From assembly GCA_947561715.1 (NCBI GenBank), contig OX387197.1, forward strand, positions 11,653,001-11,717,000: 64,000 bases of DNA, in the 5' to 3' direction. Of the stretch, positions 15,001-27,100 are shown in pieces. Positions within the stretch are counted from its first letter, which is position 1, and the number at the start of each line of letters is the position of its first letter. Source of the stretch: Ascidia mentula (Eukaryota; Chordata; Ascidiacea; Phlebobranchia; Ascidiidae). The notes beneath the pieces were generated by a model, which did not search any database, was not told where the DNA came from, and saw only the letters and a list, made by a program, of their open reading frames with translations. Made by a program: the position numbers and the translations under genes.

Positions 15001-18000
15001 ATCAACTCCAGTAAGAGGACTGTCAGTGCTTTGCGCCGATGGTGTTATATCAGATAAACGAGCTGACGTAGACGCTGCCTCGACAAGAGCATCTCCACCA
15101 GTGACATCGGTGGGTACTACTTCGGTGGTGGATACCTCAGTGCGAACAGTGTCGGTTGATACAGATGCTACTGTAGTAACGACTTGAGAGGTTGATGATA
15201 TGTGATCCACTGGTCCGGATGTTGATGAAGAGGCAACTGGCGGAACACCTGTTGTTTCCTGGGGTTTTGTTGTAAATTTGCTTCCATCTATATCTGTGAC
15301 GACAGTTGGATCGCCTGTTTTTGTTGCTTCACTAGTGGAAGGTGTAGTTAGGCCAACTCCTGTTGATGATGCTACATCAGTTGTTGTTGTTGCTGATTGC
15401 TTATCGGTAATGGCACCTGAAGTGCTTTGCCTTGTATCAGCCGAAATCGTAGACTGGCCTTGCGAAGTTATAGAATCCTGTGGTACAACAGAACTAACTT
15501 CAGTTGAAGCGATGGGAGATGTTATTGTGCTTGCATCCACAACTTCCGATGAAGACGTGTCCTCCAGTATCGTGGTTGAAGAATCGCCAACAACCGTTTG
15601 GTTTACCAAATCTTTTGATGTAACATTTGTCAATTTTGCCACATGTGAACTTGTCATCGGTGCAGTTGAGGAAGTTATCTCCGTGGTAATGATGTCTGTG
15701 GTTTTCACACCATCAACTTCAGACGAACTAGCCTGTGATGAACTCAAGGGGTGGGGAGATGTAGTGCCAGGTGTAGACACATATTTTCGTGTCGTTTGCG
15801 AAGCCAACGTAGAGATTTCGGTAGGTACTGGGTGACTTGCACTTGTAACATCAACTCCAGTAAGAGGACTGTCAGTGCTTTGCGCCGATGGTGTTATATC
15901 AGATAAACGAGCTGACGTAGACGCTGCTTCGACAAGAGCATCTCCACCAGTGACATCGGTGTGTACTACTTCGGTGGTAGATACCTCAGTGCTAATAGTG
16001 TCAGTTGATACAGATGCTACTGTAGTAACTACTTGTGAGGTTGATGATATGTGATCCACTGGTCCGGATGTTGATGAAGAAGCAACTGGCGGAACACCTG
16101 ATGTTTCCTGGGGTTTTGTTGTAAATTTGTTTCCATCTATATCTGTGACGACAGTTGGATCGCCTGTTTTTGTTGCTTCACTAGTGGAAGGTGTAGTTAG
16201 GCCAACTCCTGTTGATGATGCTACATCAGTTGTTGTTGTTGCTGATTGCTTTTCGGTAATGGCACCTGAAGTGCTTTGCCTTGTAACAAAAGAAATCGTA
16301 GACTGGCCTTGGGAAGTTATAGAATCCTGTGGTACAACAGAACTAACTTCAGTTGAAGCGATGGGAGATGTTATTGTGCTTGCATCCACAACTTCCGATG
16401 AAGATGTGTCCTCCAGTATCGTTGTTGAAGAACCGCCAACAACCGTTTGGTTTATCAAATCTTTTGATGTAACATTTGTCGGTATTGCCACATGTGAACT
16501 TGTCATCGGTGCAGCTGAGGAAGTTATCTCCGTGGTAATGGTGTCTGTGGTTTTCACACCATCAACTTCAGACGAACTAGCCTGTGATGAACTCAATGGG
16601 AGGGGAGATGTAGTGCCAGGTGTAGACACATATTTTCGTGTCGTTTGCGAAGCCAACGTAGAGATTTCGGTAGGTACTGGGTGACTTGCACTTGTAACAT
16701 CAACTCCAGTAACAGGACTTTCAGTGCTTTGCGCCGATGATGTTACATCAGATAAACGAGCTGACGTAGAAGCTGCTTCGACAAGAGCATCTCCACCAGT
16801 GACATCGGTGTGTACTACTTCGGTGGTGGATACCTCAGTGCTAATAGTGTCAGTTGATACAGATGCTACTGTAGTAACGACTTGTGAGGTTGATGATATG
16901 TGATCCACTGGTCCGGATGTTGATGAAGAGGCAACTAGCGGAACACCTGATGTTTCCTGGGGTTTTGTTGTAAATTTGCTTCCATCTATATCTGTGACGA
17001 CAGTTGGATCGCCTGTTTTTGTTGCTTCACTGGTGGAAGGTGTAGTTAGGCCAACTCCTGTTGATGATGCTACATCAGTTGTTGTTGTTGCTGATTGCTT
17101 ATCGGTAATGGCACCTGAAGTGCTTTGCCTTGTAACAGAAGAAATCGTAGACTGGCCTTGCGAAGTTATAGAATCCTGTGGTACAACAGAACTAACTAGA
17201 ATTGAAGCGATGGGAGATGTTATTGTGCTTGCATCCACAACTTCCGATGAAGACGTGTCCTCCGATATCGTGGTTGAAGAACCGCCAACAACCGTTTGGT
17301 TTACCAAATCTTTTGATGTAACATTTGTCGGTATTGCCACATGTGAACTTGTCATCGGTGCAGCTGAGGAAGTTATCTCCGTGGTAATGGTGTCTGTGGT
17401 TTTCACACCATCAACTTCAGACGAACTAGCCTGTGATGAACTCAAGGGGAGGGGAGATGAACTGCCAGGTGTAGACACATATTTTCGTGTCGTTTGCGAA
17501 GCCAACGTAGAGATTTCGGTAGGTACTGGGTGACTTGCACTTGTAACATCAACTCCAGTAACAGGACTTTCAGTGCTTTGCGCCGATGATGTTACATCAG
17601 ATAAACGAGCTGACGTAGAAGCTGCTTCGACAAGAGCATCTCCACCAGTGACATCGGTGTGTACTACTTCGGTGGTGGATACCTCAGTGCTAATAGTGTC
17701 AGTTGATACAGATGCTACTGTAGTAACTACTTGTGAGGTTGATGATATGTGATCCACTGGTCCGGATGTTGATGAAGAGGCAACTAGCGGAACACCTGAT
17801 GTTTCCTGGGGTTTTGTTGTAAATTTGCTTCCATCTATATCTGTGACGACAGTTGGATCGCCTGTTTTTGTTGCTTCGCTGGTGGAAGGTGTAGTTAGGC
17901 CAACTCCTGTTGATGATGCTACATCAGTTGTTGTTGTTGCTGATTGCTTATCGGTAATGGCACCTGAAGTGCTTTGCCTTGTAACAGAAGAAATCGTAGA

Positions 18001-20830
18001 CTGGCCTTGCGAAGTTATAGAATCCTGTGGTACAACAGAACTAACTTCAGTTGAAGCGATGGGAGATGTTATTGTGCTTGCATCCACAACTTCCGATGAA
18101 GACGTGTCCTCCGATATCGTGGTTGAAGAACCGCCAACAACCGTTTGGTTTACCAAATCTTTTGATGTAACATTTGTCGGTATTGCCACATGTGAACTTG
18201 TCATCGGTGCAGCTGAGGAAGTTATCTCCGTGGTAATGGTGTCTGTGGTTTTCACACCTTCAACTTCAGACGAACTAGCCTGTGATGAACTCAAGGGGAG
18301 GTGAGGTTTACTGCCAGGTGTAGACACATATTTTCGTGTCGTTTGTGATGCCAACGTAGAGATTTCGGTAGGTACTGGGTGACTTGCACTTGTAACATTA
18401 ACTCCAGTAACAGGACTTTCAGTGCTTTGCGCCGATGATGTTACATCAGATAAACGAGCTGACGTAGAAGCTGCTTCGACAAGAGCATCTCCACCAGTGA
18501 CATCGGTGGGTACTACTTCGGTGGTAGATACCTCAGTGCTAATAGTGTCAGTTGATACAGATGCTACTGTAGTAACGACTTGTGAGGTTGATGATATGTG
18601 ATCCACTGGTCCGGATGTTGATGAAGAAGCAACTGGCGGAACACCTGATATTTCCTGGGGTTTTGTTGTAAATTTGCTTCCATCTATATCTGTGACGACA
18701 GTTGGATCGCCTGTTTTTGTTGCTTCACTAGTGGAAGGTGTAGTTAGGCCAATTCCTGTTGATGATGCTACATCAGTTGTTGTTGTTGCTGATTGCTTTT
18801 CGGTAATGGCACCAGAAGTGCTTTGCCTTGTATCAGCAGAAATCGTAGACTGGCCTTGCAAAGTTATAGAATCCTGTGGTACAACAGAACTAACTTCAGT
18901 TGAAGCGATGGGAGATGTTATTGTGCTTGCATCCACAACGTGTGATGAAAATGTGTCAACCAGTACTGTTGTTGGAAAACTGCGAACAGTTGTTTGGTTT
19001 ACCAAACCTATGGACGTTACACTGATAAGTTTGGAAATCAACGAACTTGTCATCGGTGCAGCTGAGGAAGTTATCTCCGTGGTAATGGTGTCTGTGGTTT
19101 TCACACCATCAACTTCAGACGAACTAGCCTGTGATGAACTCAAGGGGAGGGGAGATGTACTGCCAGGTGTAGACACATATTTTCGTGTCGTTTGCGAAGC
19201 CAACGTAGAGATTTCGGTAGGTACTGGGTGACTTGCACTTGTAACATCAACTCCAGTAACAGGACTTTCAGTGCTTTGCGCCGATGATGTTACATCAGAT
19301 AAACGAGCTGACGTAGAAGCTGCTTCGACAAGAGCATCTCCACCAGTGACATCGGTGTTTGCTACTTCGGTGGTGGATACCTCAGTGCTAATAGTGTCAG
19401 TTGATACAGATGCTACTGTAGTAACTACTTGTGAGGTTGATGATATGTGATCCACTCGTCCCAATGTTGATGAAGAAGCAACTGGCGGAACACCTGATGT
19501 TTCCTGGGGTTTTGTTGTAAATTTGCTTCCATCTATATCTGTGACGACAGTTGGATCGCCTGTTTTTGTTGCTTCACTAGTGGAAGGTGTAGTTAGGCCA
19601 ACTCCTGTTGATGATGCTACATCAGTTGTTGTTGTTGCTGATTGCTTTTCGGTAATGGCACCTGAAGTGCTTTGCCTTGTAACAAAAGAAATCGTAGACT
19701 GGCCTTGGGAAGTTATAGAATCCTGTGGTACAACAGAACTAACTTCAGTTGAAGCGATGGGAGATGTTATTGTGCTTGCATCCACAACTTCCGATGAAGA
19801 TGTGTCCTCCAGTATCGTTGTTGAAGAACCGCCAACAACCGTTTGGTTTATCAAATCTTTTGATGTAACATTTTTCGGTGTTGCCACATGTGAACTTGTC
19901 ATCGGTGAAGCTGAGGAAGTTATCTCCGTGGTAATGGTGTCTGTGGTTTTCACACCATCAACTTCAGACGAACTTGGCTGTGATGAACTCAAGGGGTGGG
20001 GAGATGTAGTGCCAAGTGCAGACACATATTTTCGTGTCGTTTGCGAAGCCAATGTGGAGATTTCGGTAGGTACTAGGTGACTTGTACTTGTCATATCAAT
20101 TCCAGTAACAGGACTGTCAGTGCTTTGCGCCGATGATGTTATTTCAGATAAACGAGCTGACGTAGACGCTGCCTCGACAAGAGCATCTCCACCAGTGACA
20201 TCGGTGGGTACTACTTCGGTGGTGGATACCTCAGTGCGAACAGTGTCAGTTGATACAGACGCTACTGTAGTAACGACTTGTGAGGTTGATGATATGTGAT
20301 CCAATGGTCCGAATGTTGATGAAAAGGCAACTGGCGGAACACCTGATGTTTCCTGGGGTTTTGTTGCAAATTTGCTTCCATCTGTATCTGTGACGACAGT
20401 TGGATCGCCTGTTTTTGTTGCTTCACTAGTGGAAGGTGTAGTTAGGCCAACTCCTGTTGATGATGCTACATCAGTTGTTGTTGTTGCTGATTGCTTATCG
20501 GTAATGGCACCTGAAGTGCTTTGCCTTGTATCAGCAGAAATCGTAGACTGGCCCTGCGAAGTGATAGAATCCTGTGGTACAACAGAACTAACTTGAGTTG
20601 AAGCGATGGGAAATGTTATTGTGCTTGCATCCACAATTTCCAAAGAAGACGTGTCCTCCAGTATCGTTGTTAAAGAACCACCAACAACCGTTTGGTTAAC
20701 CAAATCTTTTGATGTAACATCTGTCGGTGTGGCCATATTTGAACTTGTCATCGGTGCAGCTGAGAAGGTTGTCTCCGTGGTTAAGGTCTCTGTGGTTTTC
20801 ACACCATCAACATCAAACAAGTCAGTCTGT
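1..20830 (-). repeat. Tandem array of 849-bp (283-codon) repeats, about 25 copies
   Basis: A fixed landmark recurs at 842, 1691, 2540, 3389, 4238, 5090, 5939 and then every 849 bases to 20372. A first, cut copy covers bases 1-841. The only spacing change is 852 after 4238, caused by one extra in-frame triplet in a gtt run. The copy nearest the exon start (20,372-21,190) is diverged and fades out towards 21 kb, as expected at an array edge. Five copies (2540, 4238, 11033, 13580, 18674) carry a distinct sequence cassette in the middle of the unit. Confidence 0.95.
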
Positions 20831-21194
20831 GATGAACTCTGTGAGTCGGTAGATTTAGTGGCGGGCGTAGTCACAGTTCTACCCGTCGATTGTGATGCAA
20901 ATGTTTTTTTGGTGAAGTTATTTGTGGTGTCTTGTGTTGAATCTGAGACTTGTTCCATTGTAAGCTCCTGCTGGGTCGTTGTTACTTCGTTTGTTTCGGT
21001 TGTAAATATGTGAAGGGTTGAAGTGCGGTCACTATTTGGTTTGTTAGTAATATTATGTCTGCTACTTGTTAACGGAATGATGGCTGTACTTGCATGCGAG
21101 AGGTTTGAACTTGTAGAAGATGATCTCGACAAATCACCTGTTGTTGTAGAATTGTTTAAGGAATTCTCTGTGTTTTTGTTTGCGTTTTTGTAGT
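1..21194 (-). CDS. Giant gene exon 117: mucin-like Ser/Thr-rich exon, open for 21.2 kb and continuing past the window
   Basis: After the phase-1 donor at 21,402 the acceptor gctaag at 21,195-21,200 opens an exon with no stop codon down to base 1 (7,064 codons in frame). It starts DYKNANKNTENSLNNSTTTG, then enters 283-residue repeats. A consensus repeat has 120 Ser+Thr of 283 (about 42%), plus Pro and Val, no Cys, and NVT and NQT sequons. This is the composition of a heavily O-glycosylated mucin stalk, rigid and hydrated. The frame was checked across the repeats, including at single-base variants near 12.6, 15.2, 17.2 and 18.3 kb. The C-terminal module lies outside the window. The plus-strand frames over this exon are shadows. 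Confidence 0.9.
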
Positions 21195-24100
21195 CTTAGC
21201 AGCATCGCGACTAATTTACATGCTTTCTGAGGATTCTAACATGCAACTACTACAACTACTCAGGCAAAATGTGCCATGCAAACATATATGCCACGTTGGG
21301 TATTTTTTATCGTTTGAACAAATGCATCTATTGTAAGCGTCTACCAATTGCTACTGCAGTTACGTGCAACGCAAGATCACCTTTGTTTACACTGAACTTA
21401 CCTTCTTTACACGCTAATCGTGCTACTTGTGATGCAATAGCTGGCAGTCGGTCAAAAGTCGCTACATGTATGGCAAAATCATTTGTATTTGCTATGTTAT
21501 CCTGAAGATCCATTAGATGTACATTTGGGCTTATTCCAATGGGAATTATTGTCCCTTTTTCTTTGAATCGACTATTAACGCAATAAAATTTATTTAAAAA
21601 AAACATGTTTTATGAAGGAACCATTTTATAATACTGTATTTAATATTTCCCATACCTGGATGGTCCACTTGTGGAGTCATCACTTGTGGAACTGGTTGTA
21701 ATTATCATTAACTGACGCGCGTCGTCTCGATAACCTACTTTTGCGGTTCCAAAATATCCGTCAAGGTACTGCGATATAGCTGCGCACATAAAAAAAAACA
21801 TTCTATGTGTAACTATATGATAAGATTAAAAAACAATGATGTTTTTTAATAGTTTACCGTTCCCGATTTTGTTTTGACTATTTCCATTCCGATAGTAGTT
21901 CCCAATTAACTTATTTCGTAATGTAGCTTTGTCACGTGCTTCGCCGCCGAGAACGATCTGTTCAAGATACCCACTGTACGAAAAAACTGAAACCTTTGAA
22001 AGCACAAATATATTAATGTAATGCGTGGGAAAAATTTTTCCACAAAACCAACCAACGAAGAATCACTGCCAATGTGAAGACTGTCAATAAGACCGTCGAC
22101 AAACGCAGTTTGGTTTCTAAATTCTTCATCAGTAATATAGTCAGCTCCCGTTAGCAATAATGTAATGTCCATTTTGTTTCCAGATGCGCAATTTGAAAAA
22201 GTTTCTGAAAAAGGGCAATTGTTTGGGTTTTCGTCACTTGTTCCTCACGGCAGTCAGTAAATAATTAAAATAAGTAAATAATTAACTGAAAATATATGAT
22301 AACATTTCACATCTTTACTATAGATTACCCAAATTTCACTTTCGACGGACGTTATTTTTAACATGTGTATTTGGATTATCCAAGCAAGAGCCTCAAAAAA
22401 CGTACTTGTAACAAAAGACACTGGTTGCGACTTTGGTCCAACAGAATCGGGTCTCACATACGAAGCAGTCACCTCGTATGTGTGATTTGGCTCCAAACCA
22501 ACCACAGGGAATTCGAAAGTGACATCGCGAAAGGTTTGAACGATTCCCGTTTCGACGTCTCTTACCTGTTTCAGCATGAAATGCATAAAAAAACACAAAC
22601 TGGGGGCAAAAAAACACACACCTCAAATATTAAACTTTCGCTAGATGGCGCATCACTTCGCAGAAGAACACTAGTGGCTTGAACATCGCTCACCACAACA
22701 GCTGGTGCGTCAAGTTCTGCGGCACAGATTTTAGGAGAACAATGTCACACCAAAGTAAAAAAAAAACATTAATCAAAACATCAAAAAAAAATATATATAC
22801 TACATGCAAAATAGCGCTACTCGGGAGGAGGGAGTTAAAATGAGAAAAATACTTACCAACAGTAAAAGAGCGAACCGCTTCCCCAATTGATACTCCGTTG
22901 CTAACAGATCGAACGTATGCGGTGTAATTTCGTCCCGTTTGTAAGGGAGTCAAGTACACAAGGGTATCAGTCGAAGAAAAATTCATCAACATCTGAATCT
23001 CCGGTTGCAAGACCAAAACAACGTTATAACTGAGAAAATGAAACAAAACGTTACATGTTATATTGATTACGGTTGAAATGCGGTGGTGACTTGCATATTC
23101 AGGGTGAAACTCACCAAGCGATACCTACACAAAAAACAGCCAAAACAAAACCAAGTATATTCACCATATCTAATGTATATACTAGTGAAATCCAGGATAA
23201 CAATCAGCTTTCATGCTCTTTATCCTAAATATGAGCAAAATCTATTACCTCTCGGCTCCAGCAACTTTATCCCAGAATAAACTGTAGTTCGAATTAGAGA
23301 TGCGCATCACACTTAAATCCGTTGGCGGAATAGGCGCCGCTGAAAAATTTGCAATAATCCAACATAACATAACCATATCAAAGAACAACAAACAAAATTC
23401 ATATTTACGCAGAAGGAAGGAGTAAGAGAAAGTTTTCTTTTCAACGTTATTTGTCACATTGTACAAATCTGCCGTATAACTATACGCCCCATTTAACGTT
23501 GTGATGCTGATGTTGTAAACAGTTTGTCCGGATACTTTCGGTATTGTTATGTTGCCAATAATCCTGCAAATTCCGCCAAATATAAAGTTTAAACACACAG
23601 TACACAGACATGTACTCATTAGACCATATTTTCATTCACCTGTTGTTCAAAATCAAAGTTATTCTGAACAAATCAAAGTTATTGCTGCCCGGTATCAAAG
23701 TCGCTTGAGCCTCTGATGCACTCACAGGTTTCACGACAAATTGGAAACTGGACGGGGGCACTAAACAGAAATAGAAACAAATTATTAAACAAAAAAAAAT
23801 TATACAGACATTCAATCACTTCATAATATGTGGGAAAACTTGCTTTACTTACATGTTTTAAATTCATGAGGTTGTGATAGTGGACCGGCGACTTCCTTCA
23901 GCATCAAGTGATTGCTGACTTCGTAAGAACGATCGGGAGTTAAACCAACTACCTCTTGGATAGGTTGGGCATTGCGAACAGTTGTAACCTCACCAGTAAC
24001 AACATCAGTTATCTGGGTCACAAAATTGTTAATGTGAAAAGTATTTTTTCCTTAATAATGTGAATTAATAAAGGCCATGTATTTACCACAAGCACCAACT

Positions 24101-27100
24101 CCACATTGCGAACAAAGCTGGATTGAATGACAGCAGTTGATTCTGCAACTTGGAAGGATTTCACACTGGGCAAAACTGGTAGGGCGCCTATATATGAAAG
24201 ACAAATTAAAACTAGTCACAATAAATTTCAAGAAAAATCGGGTGACCTGTATTCGCAGAAGCTGTTTGTACTTGGGATTCACTGTTTGCACATATAGCCA
24301 TCCATGAAACAACATATGAAGTGTTGGGAACAATATGAGAACCATTAAACCGAACCTGAAGTAACAGCTGGTGTAAAATCGCAAGTGAATTATTTTGTAT
24401 AATCGTACTTGTATATTTTGTGAAGGTTCGACAGTGTGCTTTTCCAACTCATTGTTTACATCATCCGATTTTGAAATTATAACATCAAAGGCTTGTATTC
24501 CACTGATCATACCAATTGTTTCAAAATTAAAATCAACGGAATCCAATCCAACCCCAATATTGGCTTGTCCAGAAACAGAACAACCTAAACATTTTGGTAT
24601 TTCTAAAAGTTGCTACAACTTAGATGGAATATAATTCACACTTTAAGTTTTGGATGTCAAAACAAAATTTTCCCATATTGAACAATTTAAAAGACAAGCA
24701 ATTCGGTTATAATAGTTCAAAACAAAATTTCGAGTTCGAACCTGTTGAAAATTGCACACTTGTCCCATCGTCTGCAACTCTGTTGCTCACAGATTGCACA
24801 GTAACGGAATAGTTTCTTCCAAGTTCAAGAGGTGTTAGATAAACCAAAGGTTTGTCGCTCACAAACTTGCTGATAACCGTGTTGTCGGGTATCGAAACAA
24901 GTGTGATGTTATAACTACAAATTAAACATGTCACAGATTTCCTATAAGTAACAGTCAGTTGATTGCACTCAAAATTATCACAGACTTATCGTAAATACAA
25001 AACAAATCATTACTTTTAGGTTGATTGAAGAATTTAATATAAGAACAAGCAAAACACTTCTTTCAAACATTTTAACAGATAACATATATGAAGACAAGTA
25101 ATTGCAAAAATTTGAAACATACTTTTCAGCTCCAGGTACTGCGCTCCATGCCAAACTTGCATTACTGTTGGAAATGAAACTTACAGAATAGGTTTGCACA
25201 GTTGGGGGCTGTGGTGGAGCTGATGAAAGAGTTAATAAGAATTGCAAGGTTAGTTTTAAATTACAAATCATCTACTTACGAAGGGTGAAAACGTGAGATA
25301 TAGTTTTCTTTTCAACGTTATTTGTCACATTGTACAAATCTGCCGTATAACTATACGCCCCATTTAACGTTGTGATGCTGATGTTGTAAACAGTTTGTCC
25401 GGATACTTTCGGTATTGTTATGTTGCCAATAATCCTGCAAATTCCGCCAAATATCAAGTTTAAACACACAGTATACAGACATGTACTCGTTGGAGCATAT
25501 TTTCATTCACCTGTTGTTTAAAATCAAAGTTATTCTGAACAAATCAAAGTTATTGCTGCCCGGTATCAAAGTCGCTTGAGCCTCTGATGCACTCACAGGT
25601 TTCACGACAAATTGGAAACTGGTCGGAGGCACTAAACAGAAATAGAATCGAAATAATAAATAAAACAAAAATTATACAGACAGTGAATGACTTGATAATA
25701 AGTGGGAAAATTGTTTTTCTTACATGTTTTAAATTCATGAGGTTGTGACAGTGGACCGGCGACTTCCTTCAGCATCAAGTGATTGCTGACTTCGTAAGAA
25801 CGATCGGGAGTTAAACCAACTACCTCTTGGATAGGTTGGGCATTGCGAATAGTTGTAACCTCACCAGTAACAACATCAGTTATCTGGGTCACAAAATTGT
25901 TCATGTGAAAAGTATTTTTTTCTTAATAATGTGAATTAATAAAGGCCATGTATTTACCACAAGCACCAACTCCACATTGCGAACAAAGCTGGATTGAATG
26001 ACAGCAGTTGATTCTGCCACTTGGAAGGATTTCACACTGGGCAAAACTGGTAGGGCGCCTATATATGAAAGACAAATTAAAACTATAGACAAGAAAATTT
26101 TAAGAAAAATCGTTTGACCTGTATTTGCAGAAGCTGTTTGTACTTGGGATTCACTGTTTGCACATTTAGCCATCCACGAAATAACATATGAAGTGTTGGG
26201 AACAATATGAGAACCATTAAACCGAACCTGAAGTAACAGCTGGTGTAAAATCGCAAGTGAATTTTTTTGTATAATCGTACTTGTATATTTTGTGAAGGTT
26301 CGACAGTGTGCTTTTCCAATTCATTGTTTACATCATCTGATTTTGAAATTACAACATCAAAGGCTTGTATTCCACTGATCATACCAATTGATTCAAAATT
26401 AAAATCAACGGAATCCAATCCAACCCCAATATTTGCTTGTCCAGAAACAGAACAACCTACAAATTTTGGTATTATTAAAAGTTACCACAACTTAGATGGA
26501 ATATAATTCACACTTTAAGTTTTGGATGTCAAAACAAAATTTTCCCTTGGTGAACAGACAAGTAATTCGGTTATAATAGTTCAAAACAAAATTTCGAGTT
26601 CGAACCTGTTGAAAATTGCACACTTGTCCCATCGTCTGCAACTCTGTTGCTCACAGATTGCACAGTAACGGAATAGTTTCTTCCAAGTTCAAGAGGTGTT
26701 AGATAAACCAAAGGTTTGTCGCTCACAAACTTGCTGATAACCGTGTTGTCGGGTATCGAAACAAGTGTGATGTTATAACTACAAATTAAACATGTTACAG
26801 ATTTCCTATAAGTAACAGCCAGTTGATTGCACTCAAAATTATCACAGACTTATCGTAAATACAAAATAAGTCATTACTTTTAGGTTAATTGAAGAATTTA
26901 ATATAAGAACAAACAAAACACTTCTTTCAAACATTTTAACAGATAACATATATGAAGACAAGTAATTGCAAACATTTGAAACATACTTTTCAGCTCCAGG
27001 TACTGCGCTCCATGCCAAACTTGCATTGCTGTTGGAAATGAAACTTATAGAATAGGTTTGCACAGTTGGGGGTTGTGGTGGAGCTGATGAAAGAGTTAAT

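Noticed and set aside
11..21013. Ladder of about 25 plus-strand reading frames of 74-258 codons beginning MLPSISVTTVGSPVF
   Set aside because: They are antisense shadows of the minus-strand mucin exon. They stop once or twice per repeat, have no splice signals joining them, and their Val/Ser/Asp-rich content mirrors Thr/Ser codons on the other strand.
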